64,000 nucleotides of DNA from positions 32,507,473-32,571,472 of the forward strand of contig OZ024823.1 of NCBI GenBank assembly GCA_964016985.1, given 5' to 3'. The position numbers and the translations under genes were made by a program. Origin of the DNA: Anodontia alba (Eukaryota > Mollusca > Bivalvia > Lucinida > Lucinidae). Positions 53,423 through 63,705 of the stretch are shown in pieces (positions within the stretch are counted from its first letter, which is position 1; each line of letters starts with the position of its first letter). The notes under the pieces are model-generated. The model made no database searches, was not told where the DNA came from, and was given only the letters and a program-made list of their open reading frames with translations.

Positions 53423-55607
53423 AGCTCACCTTTGCTCCAGGTCATCTTATACCGTGGCCTGTTGTCCGTCGTTAGCTTTTCACATTTTCGACATCTCCTC
53501 CAGACTCGTAAGTCGGATTGAGCAGAAACTTAGTGGGAGACATTGTGGCAACATGGAGAGTCAGAATTGCTAAAATCGTTCCGTTCCAATATCCAAGAAG
53601 GCCGCCATTCTTTAAACGACATCTCCTCCCAAACTGTAAGTCGGATTGAGCCGAAACTTGATGGGAGGCATCACAGTGACATAGAGATTCAGAATTACTA
53701 AAATCGTTCTTGAAATTCTTCAAACGACATCTCCCAACTATAGAATTGCTAAAATCATTCCGTTCCAATATCCAAGATGGCCACCATGGCGGCCATCTTG
53801 AAATTCTTAAAACGACATCTCTTCTCAAACCGTAAGTCAGATTGAGCCAAAACTTGATGGAAGGCATCACGACATAGAGATTCAGAATTGATAAAATCGT
53901 TCAATTCAGATATCCAATGTGGCCGACATGGCGGCCATCTAGAAATTCTTCAAACGACATCTCCTCCCAAACCATAAGTCAGATTGAGTCGAAACTTGAT
54001 GGGAGGCATTGGAGCGACAAAGAGATTCAGAATCGTTAAAATAGTTCCGTTCCGATATCCAAGATGCCGCCATGGCGGCCATCTTGAAATTCTTTAAAAA
54101 AACATCTCCCAAACCGTAAGTTGGATTGAGCCGAAACTTGATGGAAGCATCAGAGCGACATAGAGATTCAGAATTGCTAAATTCGTTACGTTTGGCTATA
54201 CATAATGGCCGCCTGGATGGCCATCTTGAAAATCGAAACCACATCTGCTCCGGAACCCTAAGTTAGATTGAAACTTGGTGGGTGGCATTGGGGCCACATG
54301 GCGGTTTAGAATTGTTCAAATCGTTCCATTCCGATATCCAAGATGGTTGTCCATCTTGAAAATCTTCAAATGACATCTCCTCCCAAACCGTAAGTCGGAT
54401 TTAGCTGAAACTTGATGGGAGGCATCGGAGCAACATAGAGATTCAGATTGGCTAAAATCATTCCGTTCTGATATCCAAGATGGCCGCTACAATGGCTATC
54501 TTGAAAAAAAAAATCTGCTCCCAAATGGTATGTCAGATTGAGCCGAAACTTAGCGGGAGGCATTGGGGCGACATGGAAATTCAGAACTGCTAAATTCGTT
54601 CCATTACGACATCTAAGATTGAAATTCTTCAAATGACATCTGCTCCCCAGTCGTAATGCGGATTGAGCCAAAGCTTGACTGGCGGCATCGGAGTGACATA
54701 GATTCAGGATTGCTGAAATTGTTCTGGTCCGATATCTGAGATGGCCCCCAAGGTGGCCATCTTGAAAATCTTCAAACCTCATCTGCTCCCTAATGGTAAA
54801 TCAGACTGAGTCAAAACTTGGGGTGACATGGAGATTCAGAATTGCTAGAAACATTTTGTTACGATATCCAGGATGGCTGCCGCAGCAGCATTTTTGAAGA
54901 TCTTCTATTGTTAGCTGACCTGGAGCTTATGCTGTGGTCTGTTGACCATGGTCCATCCCTCATCAGTATGTCCGTCAGTAACTTTTCACATTTTAGACAT
55001 CTCCATCAGAATTGTATCCACGTTGGCAGCCATGGTGGCCATCTTGAAAGTCTTCAGTTGTTATCTGCTCCTGAACAGTTGAGAGGAAAGGAGCGGAAAC
55101 TTGGTGGAAGGCATCCGGGCAGCGTGGAGATTTAGAATTACTTAAATGGTATTCATAATGGCCACCATGGCAGCCATCTTGAAAATCTTCAAACCACAAC
55201 TGCTCCGGAACGGTAAGTCTGATTGAGCTTGAACTTGATTGGAGGCATTGGGGTGTTATGGAAATTCAGAATTGCTAAAATTATTCTGTTCTAATGTCCA
55301 AGATAGCAGCCATCTTGAAATTCTTCAAACCACATCTCCTCCAATACAGTAAGTCAGATTGCGCTGAAACTTGAAGGTAGGTATCGGGGTGACATGGAGA
55401 TTCAAAATCGCTAAATCGTTCAGTTCCAATATCCAAGATTGCACCCATGGTGGCAGTCTTAAAACTCTTCAAACAACATCAGATTCTAAATTGCTAAAGG
55501 CTATCCGATCTGATATCCAAGATGGCTACCATGGCTCAAAGTAACATATCATATATGATGATCAGCCTAATCCAGGTGAGCGATTCTGGCCCACTTGGGC
55601 CTCTAGT
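53423..55607 (+). mobile_element. Helentron-like tandem element IV
   Basis: Opens AGCTCACCTTTGC (53423-53435) followed by GTTGTCCGTCGTTAGC. Direct units of roughly 130-200 bp carry AACGACATCTCCTCCCAAAC, CCGTAAGTCGGATTGAGCCG, AAACTTGATGGGAGGCATC and GATATCCAAGATGGCCGCC. It closes with CAGGTGAGC (55573-55581), the hairpin GGCCCACTTGGGCC (55588-55601) and TCTAGTC. A second start-like segment (AGCTGACCTGGAGCTTATGC, 54913) suggests an internal duplication or nested copy. Non-coding. Confidence 0.72.
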
Positions 55608-55669
55608 CAATATCTGTCCGAGAGAAATATTGTGACTTGAACTGCAGAATGAATGAATAACCAGCATGA

Positions 55670-55990
55670 TTTCTGGGGTGGGTGTTGGGGAGGGTCGATT
55701 TGATCAAATTACCCTACCTTAATACTCTAGGTATTCGGACAGACAGGGACTGCAACATACGGCGTCTGATCATGGTATTCACGGTTTGCTACTCACCCAG
55801 CAATTTCACACACATTCACAGTAAGTAAAATGGACTCTTTGAAGATAAGGTCAATGTATAAGGTGAATAGTAAGGGGTGTGACTATTGAGGGTAAAACCG
55901 GTACCCCAAATTCATCTAAAATTTTCTAGGAAAATGAAGTTTTGAGTCAAACTCGAACACCCGCACTCCCTCTAAATCTGTCCCTGATAG
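55670..55990. mobile_element. Family F MITE fragment
   Basis: Shares GACTTGATCAAxTACCxTAC-type start, ACTCACCCAGCAATTTCAC, ACAGTAAGTAAAATGGACTC and TTTTCTAGGAAAATGAA with 20671-21350. Contains a decayed family A half (CGGCGTCTGATCATGGT). No SINE here, so it approximates the uninterrupted form. Confidence 0.5.
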
Positions 55991-56318
55991 CTGTAACGGT
56001 CATATTTTCTACAATTGCAGTTGAAGCTGTAAAATTTTATTTCGTGTTTAAACGGCTGGAAACCGATTCTTTCTATCTTGCTTGCTTTCTATTTTTACTG
56101 CAGTCGGTCGCACTGTTCCATAGCCCGCAGGAAGCGTTTTCTTTCTCAGGATGGGTCACAAAGGAGAAATTTTCTTAGTAGAAGGATTTTTAACCAAGGC
56201 CGACCAGCATCATAGACCATGGCAGCGCACTTAGCACTATGCTACCTCGTACTTATCACGTTGTCAACATCATGATTAGAAGTTTTTTTAGATTCATTCA
56301 TTCAAAGATTTTACAACA

Positions 56319-56599
56319 CATCACGAAAACATGCCTATATAATGTTGACCCCCTTAAACCCCACTTTTATAGAGTAAAACTGGGGTGTACAGGGGTATAA
56401 ATCATTTTTCTTATTTCTGCTCAAAAACATAGATTGTGGGTACTCGTTAGAATCGCCTCGCCGAGGCGGTTCTAACGAGTACCCAAAATTTATGTTTTGC
56501 GCAGGAATATGAAAAATATCAGAATTTTTTATCTGAAAATTTTCATTTTTTTTTAGGGTAAAATTTTCAGTATATTTGAATAGGCTTGTTTTCGTAATG
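56319..56599 (+). mobile_element. Family D MITE with central palindrome
   Basis: CATCACGAAAACATGCCTAT and ATAGGCTTGTTTTCGTAATG; apex GAATCGCCTCGCCGAGGCGG, with GTGGGTACTCGTTA and the inverse. Confidence 0.85.
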
Positions 56600-56604
56600 A
56601 CCGT

Positions 56605-57176
56605 TTGTCGGTATACTGACCCCCAAAACAATAAAGCAACACAAATGGCAGAAGAAACGAAGACTTAACACCTTACGACTGATCTGTTGTGTATCTAATG
56701 CGCATGTAACTCGACAGACGAGAGTATATTTGAATTGTTTATTCCTCAACATAAAAGTATACATGCAAGAAATAATGGACCAACTCATATAGATGCCTTT
56801 TTACTGCAATAATCATACGTCTTTGTAATCTGCTTACAAATGGAGACAATAAAACCGTTGTTAATTTAAGATGTTTACAATATACCTGATACCAATACAT
56901 ATTTGATTTGAGGTTTGTTATCTCTGTCAACAATATTTCAGTTAAGCTGAGTCGGGAAAGAAAACGTTTATTTTAAATTTTAAAGTTCTAATTAAAAATT
57001 CAATATGGCAGAAGCCATTCTCACATTCATGAAAACTTTAACATAATTTCTTAATTAGTAAACAATTTTGATTAACCTTGTACTAAGATGTTTGTTTTCT
57101 AAAGCTGATAATTTTCAGACATACAATGGATTAAACAAGCATTTCCCATTAAGTGAGGTCTAAATCTTGCCAAAAG
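56605..57176. other. No recognisable feature
   Basis: AT-rich flank of the rearranged LTR element; nothing supported. Confidence 0.45.
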
Positions 57177-57181
57177 GTCAG

Positions 57182-57437
57182 TGTCACGTGATCGGACGAG
57201 CGTTGGGCACGGTGACGATGGACTAGACGCAATCACAAGCAATCAGAGGATAAACACAACACTTTGTAAAATAAAAACAAGCATGTATTTAAAAAGTTCA
57301 AAAAAAAAACAAAAAAAAAACTATAATTAAATACATGCTTGTTTTTATTTTACAAAGTGTTGTGTTTATCCTCTGATTGCTTGTGATTGCGTCTAGTCCA
57401 TCGTCACCGTGCCCAACGCTCGTCCGATCACGTGACA
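57182..57437. repeat. Perfect 109-bp inverted repeat of LTR U5 sequence
   Basis: 57182-57290 and 57329-57437 are exact inverse copies by eye (109 of 109), separated by an A-rich 38-nt loop. Both outer ends read CACGTGACA, the LTR 3' tip. Confidence 0.93.
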
Positions 57438-58759
57438 ATGGTGTCAGAAGTGGGATCATTAACTTGAGCTTCCTTAATTTGTTGAGGTGAAATATCCCTA
57501 TCGATAATATTGGGGGTTTTGAGTGATGTTTTGGTTTGTTTAGGTAGTTTGGCTTGGGACCGGGTTTGTACTGCTAAAGCTGGCACCCAATTTATATTCG
57601 GGTCATAAGCATCCCTCGCCCCTGGAATATTACCTATAATAACATCAACCAAAGGGTTCTCCATACAAAGGGCAAGTGTGTCTCCCTTAAAATAAGGAGT
57701 GTCTAATGATACTTTAGCTTCAGGAAGCTGTAATGTAGTCTTATCTACCATCATGCATGAATGCATCTTGCCAGTCAAATTCTCTGAGGAAACTAATGAG
57801 TGTTTGACAATCACCCCAGTACATCCAGTGTCGCGCAAGACACTAACAATTTGGTTCCCCATTATACCCTGTACGGTCTTCATATCATTACAAATGGGTG
57901 AAGGTTGAGCTGTAGTACTCACCTTCAATGTATCTTCCATCCCTGGACAGACCTTAGTGCCAACATTGCTTGCTTGGACATAACTAACTGTATCAGTATG
58001 AATAAAACACGCTCCACATACCTGGTTGTCATCCGATTTCCCGTTATCGCTCAGTTCCTGTCCTTGTCTCTGATCCTGAAAACGCACATGTTTCGAGGGG
58101 GATCTACTTCTACCTCTACCATATGTTCGTGTTGCAGCTACCTTCATATTACCTTTTGCTCTATCAGGACAAAATCTAGCTATATGTTTTTTATCACCAC
58201 AAATAAAACATGACCCTCTAAAAGGCTGTGGGCCTTGATGATTATACCTTCGAACAGAAGGTGAAGGTGATCTCGACCTTGACCTAGATCTTGGTCTTTC
58301 ATTGATCTTAAATGTCAAATTAAGAATATCAGTATATCTGGCTTCTTTGTACTGATCTGCTAATTTACTAGCCTGTTCAAGTGACTTGGGTTCCCTTTCT
58401 CTAAGGAAAAGTTCAAGGTCTCTATTACAAATAAATGCAAGCTGATCTCTAAGTATTAAATCTGCTAATCCATCATAAGTCTTATTAATGCCAGACATAT
58501 CTACCCACCTTGTAAAATAACTTTTCATACGGCTGGTGAATTGCTGAAAAGTTTCACCTGAATCTGGCCTACACTTCTTATACCTTCTCTTAAATCCTTC
58601 TTCAGTTAACTCATATCTTTTGAGTAAAGCTGCCTTTAACATATCATAATTTAATGCCTCTTCTATAGGCATTAATGCATATACATCAAGTGCCTTACCT
58701 TTGAGAAGTGCGCTCAAATTAGTAGCCCAATCTTCTTTCTTCCATTTTTTGAGCTTTTT
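57428..58759 (-). pseudogene. Ty3/Gypsy-like Gag-protease fragment
   Basis: One open frame with no ATG at its start: it opens after TAG at about 58777 and becomes gag-like from WKKEDWATNLSALLKGKAL. Residues below count from the TTG at 58717. A SCAN-like/retrotransposon Gag region spans about 1-130. An Arg/Ser-rich stretch follows (141-157), then a CCHC knuckle CFICGDKKHIARFC (170-183), then an aspartic protease motif VLRDTGCTGVIV (293-304; catalytic D296-T-G). The frame ends within pol-type linker and runs 7-8 foreign codons through the PBS complement to a stop. Normal elements continue into reverse transcriptase and integrase, absent here. Not an intact gene; domestication is unlikely given the junctions. 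Confidence 0.85.
57439..57457 (+). other. Primer-binding site, tRNA-Leu type, antisense to gag
   Basis: TGGTGTCAGAAGTGGGAT starts 1 nt after the CA of the right-hand U5 arm, the usual PBS position. Its complement ends in ...GACACCA as a tRNA 3' end does, and resembles eukaryotic tRNA-Leu acceptor/T-arm sequence. It points along the plus strand, opposite to gag. The complement GATCCCACT overlaps the last credible Gag-Pol codons, i.e. microhomology at the junction. Confidence 0.75.
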
Positions 58760-58814
58760 ATACTATGTACATGTAAAATATATTCAAGATAAAATAGGGA
58801 CGTGACAGTCAGTG

Positions 58815-59350
58815 ATGGCAGGTCCAACCCTCAGCAAGTTTTAGCATTAGGGTACACTGCCATACCTCCTACTGTACAATCATGAAATGTGCGCAATGTC
58901 ACAGAAGAATCAGTCTGAACTATTTAACATACAAATAACAATGAAGACTTGGAAGATTTAATGTGATTTATTATATAAGCCAATTACAGACATTTAAAAA
59001 GGATTAAAAATGTCAAGAACAAAAAAATATAAGCATTATACTCAAGCAAACCATAGCTATTTAAATTCTTAACATCAGAAAACAATATGGCATTATCACA
59101 AGAGATCATAGGTCCACATAAAGTGCTCTTTTCAACCTCAAAGTATTCATATTTTTTTCACAAGTCTCTACAGAAACATATATTGCGGGTGCTTCTGATG
59201 AGTACCAACAACATATGTTTTGACAGAGAAATGAGGAAGACATTTATCTACATACCCTTTTTACCAAGAGCTATACTAGTGGAGACATTTATTTCACATA
59301 CCAATATTCAACAGGACTTCTAATAATATTAATGAATGCTGAAATAAGTA
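58815..59350. other. Intergenic; family E palindrome remnant at 59155-59245
   Basis: TCTACAGAAACATATATTGC, GGTGCTTCTGATGAGTACCA, ACAACATATGTTTTGACAGA outline a family E core with a shortened apex. Otherwise nothing recognised. Confidence 0.5.
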
Positions 59351-59364
59351 TTCCAGGTTAATGG

Positions 59365-59974
59365 TTGTTGTGTTGAGGTTTTACGGCCCAGTCAACCCAA
59401 TGGGGTCATGTCGAGTGCGGTCAGTTTTTTGATTGTGTTGGGGTTTAACGACACGTCAACCCTTGAGGGTCATTTTGTGTTGTCTCCCAGAGAAAGGGAG
59501 AAAAGAGATAGAAGAGAGAGTAGAGGCGATGAAAGAGAGGGACAGGGAAGAAAGAGGAACAGGAATGGAAGTGAAGTGAAGAAACAGAAGAAATAAAAAC
59601 ATTCCCCCTCTACCCTTACCCACTACAAGGATAGCAGGCCTTGCCCAACTGTAAGCCAATATCAGTTGGACGCCCCAGTGATGTAAGATACACAGCACCT
59701 TCGCACCACCCGACCACCCCCGCGCGGTCAGTTTACCTAACCACACGTTTACTGGGCAGGCTTAGTCCTCCAAGCGGTTAACCAGTATTGTGCACATTCT
59801 TTCGCCAGAAACTGACAACTGCCCTTCTTGAATCAGCGGAAGGGAGAGAATGACCGTAGAAAATATTTCATGATCAATCTCCACGAAAGAATGTTGCCGA
59901 CCTTGGCGGGGGTCGAACCCGCGACCTCCTGGTCTCCAGTCGGACGCGCATCCAACTGCGCCACCGAGGCCGGC
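59365..59974 (-). mobile_element. tRNA-derived SINE (as at 20.8 kb), split by another SINE
   Basis: TCCAGGTTAATGG flanks both sides (59352-59364, 59975-59987). The minus-strand head reads GGCCTCGGTGGCGCAGTTGG and GCGGGTTCGACCCCCGC (box A and perfect box B). The copy is interrupted at 59428-59723 by a second SINE with its own target duplication GCGGTCAGTTT (59417-59427, 59724-59734). The 20.8-kb copy shows the uninterrupted order. Confidence 0.9.
59428..59723 (-). mobile_element. Second-family SINE nested in a SINE
   Basis: Minus-strand order: GGGGGTGGTCGGGTGGTGCG, GTGTATCTTACATCACTGGG, ATTGGCTTACAGTTGGGCAA, a pyrimidine-rich CTCTTTC segment, then GACCCTCAAGGGTTGACGTG and TTAAACCCCAACACAATC. 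The tail resembles that of the host SINE (GGGTTGACTGGGCCGTAAAA, CCTCAACACAA), so both may use one LINE. No canonical box B was seen. Confidence 0.85.
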
Positions 59975-60202
59975 TCCAGGTTAATGGAGTAAGATATCAG
60001 TTTACCAAGACAACGGAATATATCCGAGCTGAGCATAACCAAATGCGTGTAAGCGGGAATACACTTTCAGAGGAGACAACTCTATCAGGATCAGAATTTT
60101 TACTGTTAATACTAATGACATTCAATCACCAGGACCTGTGATATGGGAAGTTAGTCCCTAGCTCTCACCAGAACGGTAACTCCCGAGGTTTTCTTTCCTT
60201 TT

Positions 60203-60585
60203 GAAAAGGGGTCTATTCTAAAAGGATTTTGATTGTGTTGGGGTTTAACGACACGTCAACCCTTGAGGGTCATTTTGTGTCGTCTCCCAGAGAAAGGGAG
60301 AAAAGAGATAGAAGAGAGAGTAGAGGAGATGAAAGAGAGGGACAGGGAAGAAAGAGGAACAGGAATGAAAGTGAAGAAACAGAAGAAATAAAAACATTCC
60401 CCCTCTACCCTTACCCACTACAAGGATAGCGGGCCTTGCCCAACTGTAAGCCAATATCAGATGGACGCCCCAGTGATGTAAGATACACAGCACCTTCGCA
60501 CCACCCGACCACCCCTCTATTCTAAAAGGAAAGAATTTGCTCCCCAAGGGAGCAAATTCTTTCTTTTTAGAGTAGACCCCTTTTC
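60203..60585. mobile_element. Foldback MITE interrupted by a SINE
   Basis: GAAAAGGGGTCTATTCTAAA at 60203 and the inverse TTTTTAGAGTAGACCCCTTTTC at 60585 bracket AAAGAATTTGCTCCC and its inverse around CAA (60531-60565). The left arm is broken by the SINE at 60227-60515. Confidence 0.8.
60227..60515 (-). mobile_element. Second-family SINE, 15-bp TSD
   Basis: TCTATTCTAAAAGGA occurs at 60212-60226 and 60516-60530, a perfect 15-bp duplication. About 97% like the 59428-59723 copy by eye. Tail AATCAAAA at the 3' end. Confidence 0.9.
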
Positions 60586-60798
60586 AGAAGAGAACTGGAG
60601 TACTGGAAAGCAAAGAGGAAGTCACAAAAGTTCTCCCCAGTCACAACTGGCAAACAACTTACTAAAGGTATCTGTTCCTCTTAAGATACATGTACCTGTA
60701 CATGTCCAGAACAGTCTGCGCACAGGTAGACCCTTGTAAGAGCATGCACAACTTACATTTTAGCATCAAGGTTTAAATGAACAGCAATGTTAGGAAAT

Positions 60799-61025
60799 AT
60801 ACGGTAAATGTCCTAAAATTTCATACATCAAAGTTGCTGGCAAAATGGCATGTACAAAGAGTGCAGACCCAGATCAGACTGCCAAAGCATAGTCTGATCA
60901 GGGTCTACATTGTTTGCCATTCCACTGAGTATTTTAAGAAAAAAACTGCATAAAAAATAAAAAAAAAAAATTTGGGCCAAGAAAATATGGACTAAAGAGT
61001 TTGAAATTTTAGGACATTTACCGTA
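60799..61025. mobile_element. MITE with ATACGGTAAATG ends and a family A core
   Basis: ATACGGTAAATGTCCTAAAA and its exact inverse TTTTAGGACATTTACCGTAT at the ends (60799-60818, 61006-61025). The middle holds a short family A hairpin (60868-60919). Confidence 0.82.
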
Positions 61026-61459
61026 TCTTCAGGCATGTATTCTAAGCAAAGACTCAAATCAGTCTCAAGCAGTATTTATCAACTCTGTATGTATTGAGGT
61101 AAATACGAGTTACAATGTGCAAAAAAAATATACTTTTAGATTTGTGCAACCAGTGAAGATTCTGCTCAATGCAAGTTTACCCATCAATTCAGTACAGGCA
61201 CTTGGCACTTTTTGGATAGCCAATGATCGAAAGTTTATTCAAATATCAGTTTATTCAAATATCAGAATATTTTACTAGTGATACATCAATAGACATTCAT
61301 TCACCAGGGCCAACGATTGCAAAGACTAGTCTCTAGATCTCATAAGTGATGTGAATCTAGCGACAGGGTCTTCAGTCCTCAGAACTGTCAGCAGAGGAAA
61401 TTATAGATGCAGGGAGTGCATTCCAATCTCTAAATATTGGTGTCTGGAAGACAAGCAAA

Positions 61460-61535
61460 AATCTAAATCAGCGTGGGTGAATGTGCAGGCTGATCTGAGT
61501 CTTCACTGGGCATGAATATCCATTTTCTTACACTG
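61460..61535. mobile_element. Family B fragment
   Basis: AGGCTGATCTGAGTCTTCACTGGGCATGAA: right arm only, plus a degenerate left arm CAAAAATCTAAATCAGCGTG. Confidence 0.5.
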
Positions 61536-61550
61536 TAGCTCATAAACTTC

Positions 61551-61793
61551 AGGACCCAGTTGTTCAAAGCATCATTTGCTTAACAACCACGTTAGTGGTC
61601 AAAATGTTAACTGTTCTAGAAAGTACAATATCTAATTCACAGGTATTTTTGCTGACAAATTGTGAGTAGCTTTGCCAAAGCTACTCACATTTTTTTCAGC
61701 AAAAATATTAGCTCATATGCCATATCTAATGATCAAAGTTTTAATGATAAGTTAACTAACAACATCATTAGTTTTGAACAATAGGGCCCTGGA
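61551..61793. mobile_element. TIR MITE with central hairpin
   Basis: CAGGACCCAGTTGTTCAAA and the inverse TTTGAACAATAGGGCCCTG at the ends; central palindrome TTGTGAGTAGCTTTG/CCAAAGCTACTCACA (about 61657-61690) nested in TTTTTGCTG...CAGCAAAAA. Confidence 0.78.
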
Positions 61794-62138
61794 CGCCTAA
61801 ATCTTGCCTTACTGAATCTCCTTAAGAATGCTATATAAAAAAAACTGTGTCCTCACAGATATTTAATTTTGTTTCCTATTATGAAAATCATAAACATTAA
61901 CACACGGCAAATATTTTTAACAGTTACAATAAAAGGAAACTGACAGGGGCAAATGGTGTCTTGGACCAAGTAAAAAAACACAAAGTGACTAGTAGGTCAT
62001 ATATATAACCAGCCGGTGCCATCACTAAGAGTATCAGTCTTTCCCCGATGACCCTGACCTTCCACTTTAAGTAACACTTATAGCAGTATATCCTAATAAA
62101 ATTTGTGAGCTACATATACATGTAGCAATTAGCAAAAA

Positions 62139-62493
62139 CATATCGTATTCGACCTAATTACCACACATACCCCTATAAGCGCACCGTCAAGAAATTCCGT
62201 AGTCTTCAGATAACAACCAGTGTACTTTTTTCTTTACTTCTTTACAAAGGCATATGTTGTGGGTACTCATTTGAATTGCATCGACAAGTTGATGCAATTC
62301 AAATGAGTACCCACAACATATGCCTTTGTAAAGAAAGTCAGAAAAAAATCGCATAGTCATCATTAAATAAGTCCTTTTCTGATCTTTTTTATAGTGTATC
62401 CTTAGTAGATAGATACATATTTGACCACAAATGAGTGTGTCCTGTAAGTTTGAAAAACCTAAGCGCACAGTGCGGTAATTAGGTCGAATATGG
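62139..62493. mobile_element. MITE with family E-type central palindrome
   Basis: CGTATTCGACCTAATTACCA and the inverse GCGGTAATTAGGTCGAATAT form the termini. The centre (62229-62335) is a perfect palindrome: CTTTACAAAGGCATATGTTG, TGGGTACTCATTTGAATTGC and inverse. GTTGTGGGTACTCATT is shared with families D and E; the termini are not. Confidence 0.85.
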
Positions 62494-63131
62494 TAACAAG
62501 ATTCTTCAACAGGCCTTGATAATAACATCTTAAAAACTGATGCAGTGGAAGGACAAGTGTACATCGGAAAAGCAAAGACTATATATCCATTGGTATCTTG
62601 GCAAACAAGTATGCCCTGGTTAACAAAAAATTACTGGTATCCAACTACCCTATTTGTGCTGACAATTAGTTTAAACACAGTAATATGCGAGAAATGGTTT
62701 ATCTACACTAATGGAAGAAATCACCAGGACTGCACCTTAGACTGGAGACAAAAATAAATGATAATTTCCTTATACATGTATTGCCATGCAAACCTGTTCT
62801 GTAATGTCACAACATCCACAGCTCCAAATAAGACAGTCAATAATTACTTCTCTTATTTACGGTTGGTACAATAATGTGCAGCCCTGGAATGGAAACTTGC
62901 AAAGCTCAAGCTGATTACAGACATACAATGTTCTATTCTGACTTGATTTTACTTAGTTCTATAGCCTTAGATAAAAAGTCTACAGAGCTCTAGACAAGGC
63001 ACAGTTTTCAATCAAAAAGTATTTTTCTACACTGTATTGCATTTTTTGTGCATTGTACTTTTCTTTCTCCACAAAATCATTTATCATAGCAACAGAAACG
63101 GTGCTTTTTTCATCCTAAAAATGCTGATATC

Positions 63132-63240
63132 TTTCTTATTTCTGCATGAAAACATATGTTGTGGGTACTCATAAGAAGCGCCTCGCCGAGGTGCTTCTAA
63201 TGAGTACCCATAACATATGTTTTCATGCAGAAATAAGAAA
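63132..63240. mobile_element. Family E palindrome
   Basis: TTTCTTATTTCTGCATGAAA, ACATATGTTGTGGGTACTCA and GAAGCGCCTCG are followed by the inverse with four mismatches. Outer ends TCATAGCAAC (63083) and TAGCTATGA may be the MITE termini. A decayed second copy follows at 63290-63350. Confidence 0.78.
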
Positions 63241-63705
63241 AATATTGTGTGGATACCCCCTCTTATATGTAGCTATGATTTATTATGGTAGTCATCAGAA
63301 GCACCTCCTTAAAGTGCTCCTAAGAAGTTCCCACAACATATTTTTGTGGATTTTTTTTTTAAATTTTTTTTATCCAACCCTGAGGTTATAGAACTCTTTT
63401 CATGCTCAACTCGGACGAGCTTGAAATTTTCTCTGCCAATGAATATGAGAATGCCTATAATAAGTGGCATTTTCATAATTACTTGCAAAGGAAACTTCAT
63501 GCTCAGCTATGTTTAGCAGATTTTTTTGCAATAGTTAGTACTTTAAAATTTATTAGCATGACAAATTTCATGCTCAGCTGAGTTGACCATGAAAAAAGTT
63601 TTATAACCCCAGGGCCTGGCTATCCATCTTATCTAGAGCAAGGATTAGTGAAATATTTTTTCTTATTTCTCCACAAAAATTTTGTGATTCTCATCAGAAT
63701 GCAGA

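Larger units (their letters stand above)
57182..58807 (-). mobile_element. Integrated, internally rearranged LTR retroelement, 5-bp TSD
   Basis: GTCAG lies directly outside both ends (57177-57181, 58808-58812). On the minus strand the 5' end begins TGTCACGTCCC and the 3' end finishes CGTGACA, proper TG...CA LTR termini with inverse TGTCACG/CGTGACA tips. In sense order it holds about 48 bp of U3 with a TATAAAA box (58807-58760), Gag-protease lacking its N-terminus, a primer-binding-site complement, antisense U5 (57437-57329), a 38-nt A/T loop, and sense U5 (57290-57182). Polymerase, integrase and most of both LTRs are missing. Integration into host DNA by an integrase is therefore evident although the cDNA was aberrant. 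Confidence 0.85.

Noticed and set aside
57428..58717. Domesticated Gag-like host gene
   Set aside because: No start codon, U3 fused upstream and PBS complement fused downstream, inside GTCAG-flanked LTR termini; better explained as a defective retroelement.
59408..60547. Frames with REREKRDRRESRGDEREG-like peptides
   Set aside because: Translations of the purine-rich middle of the second-family SINE, present in both copies.
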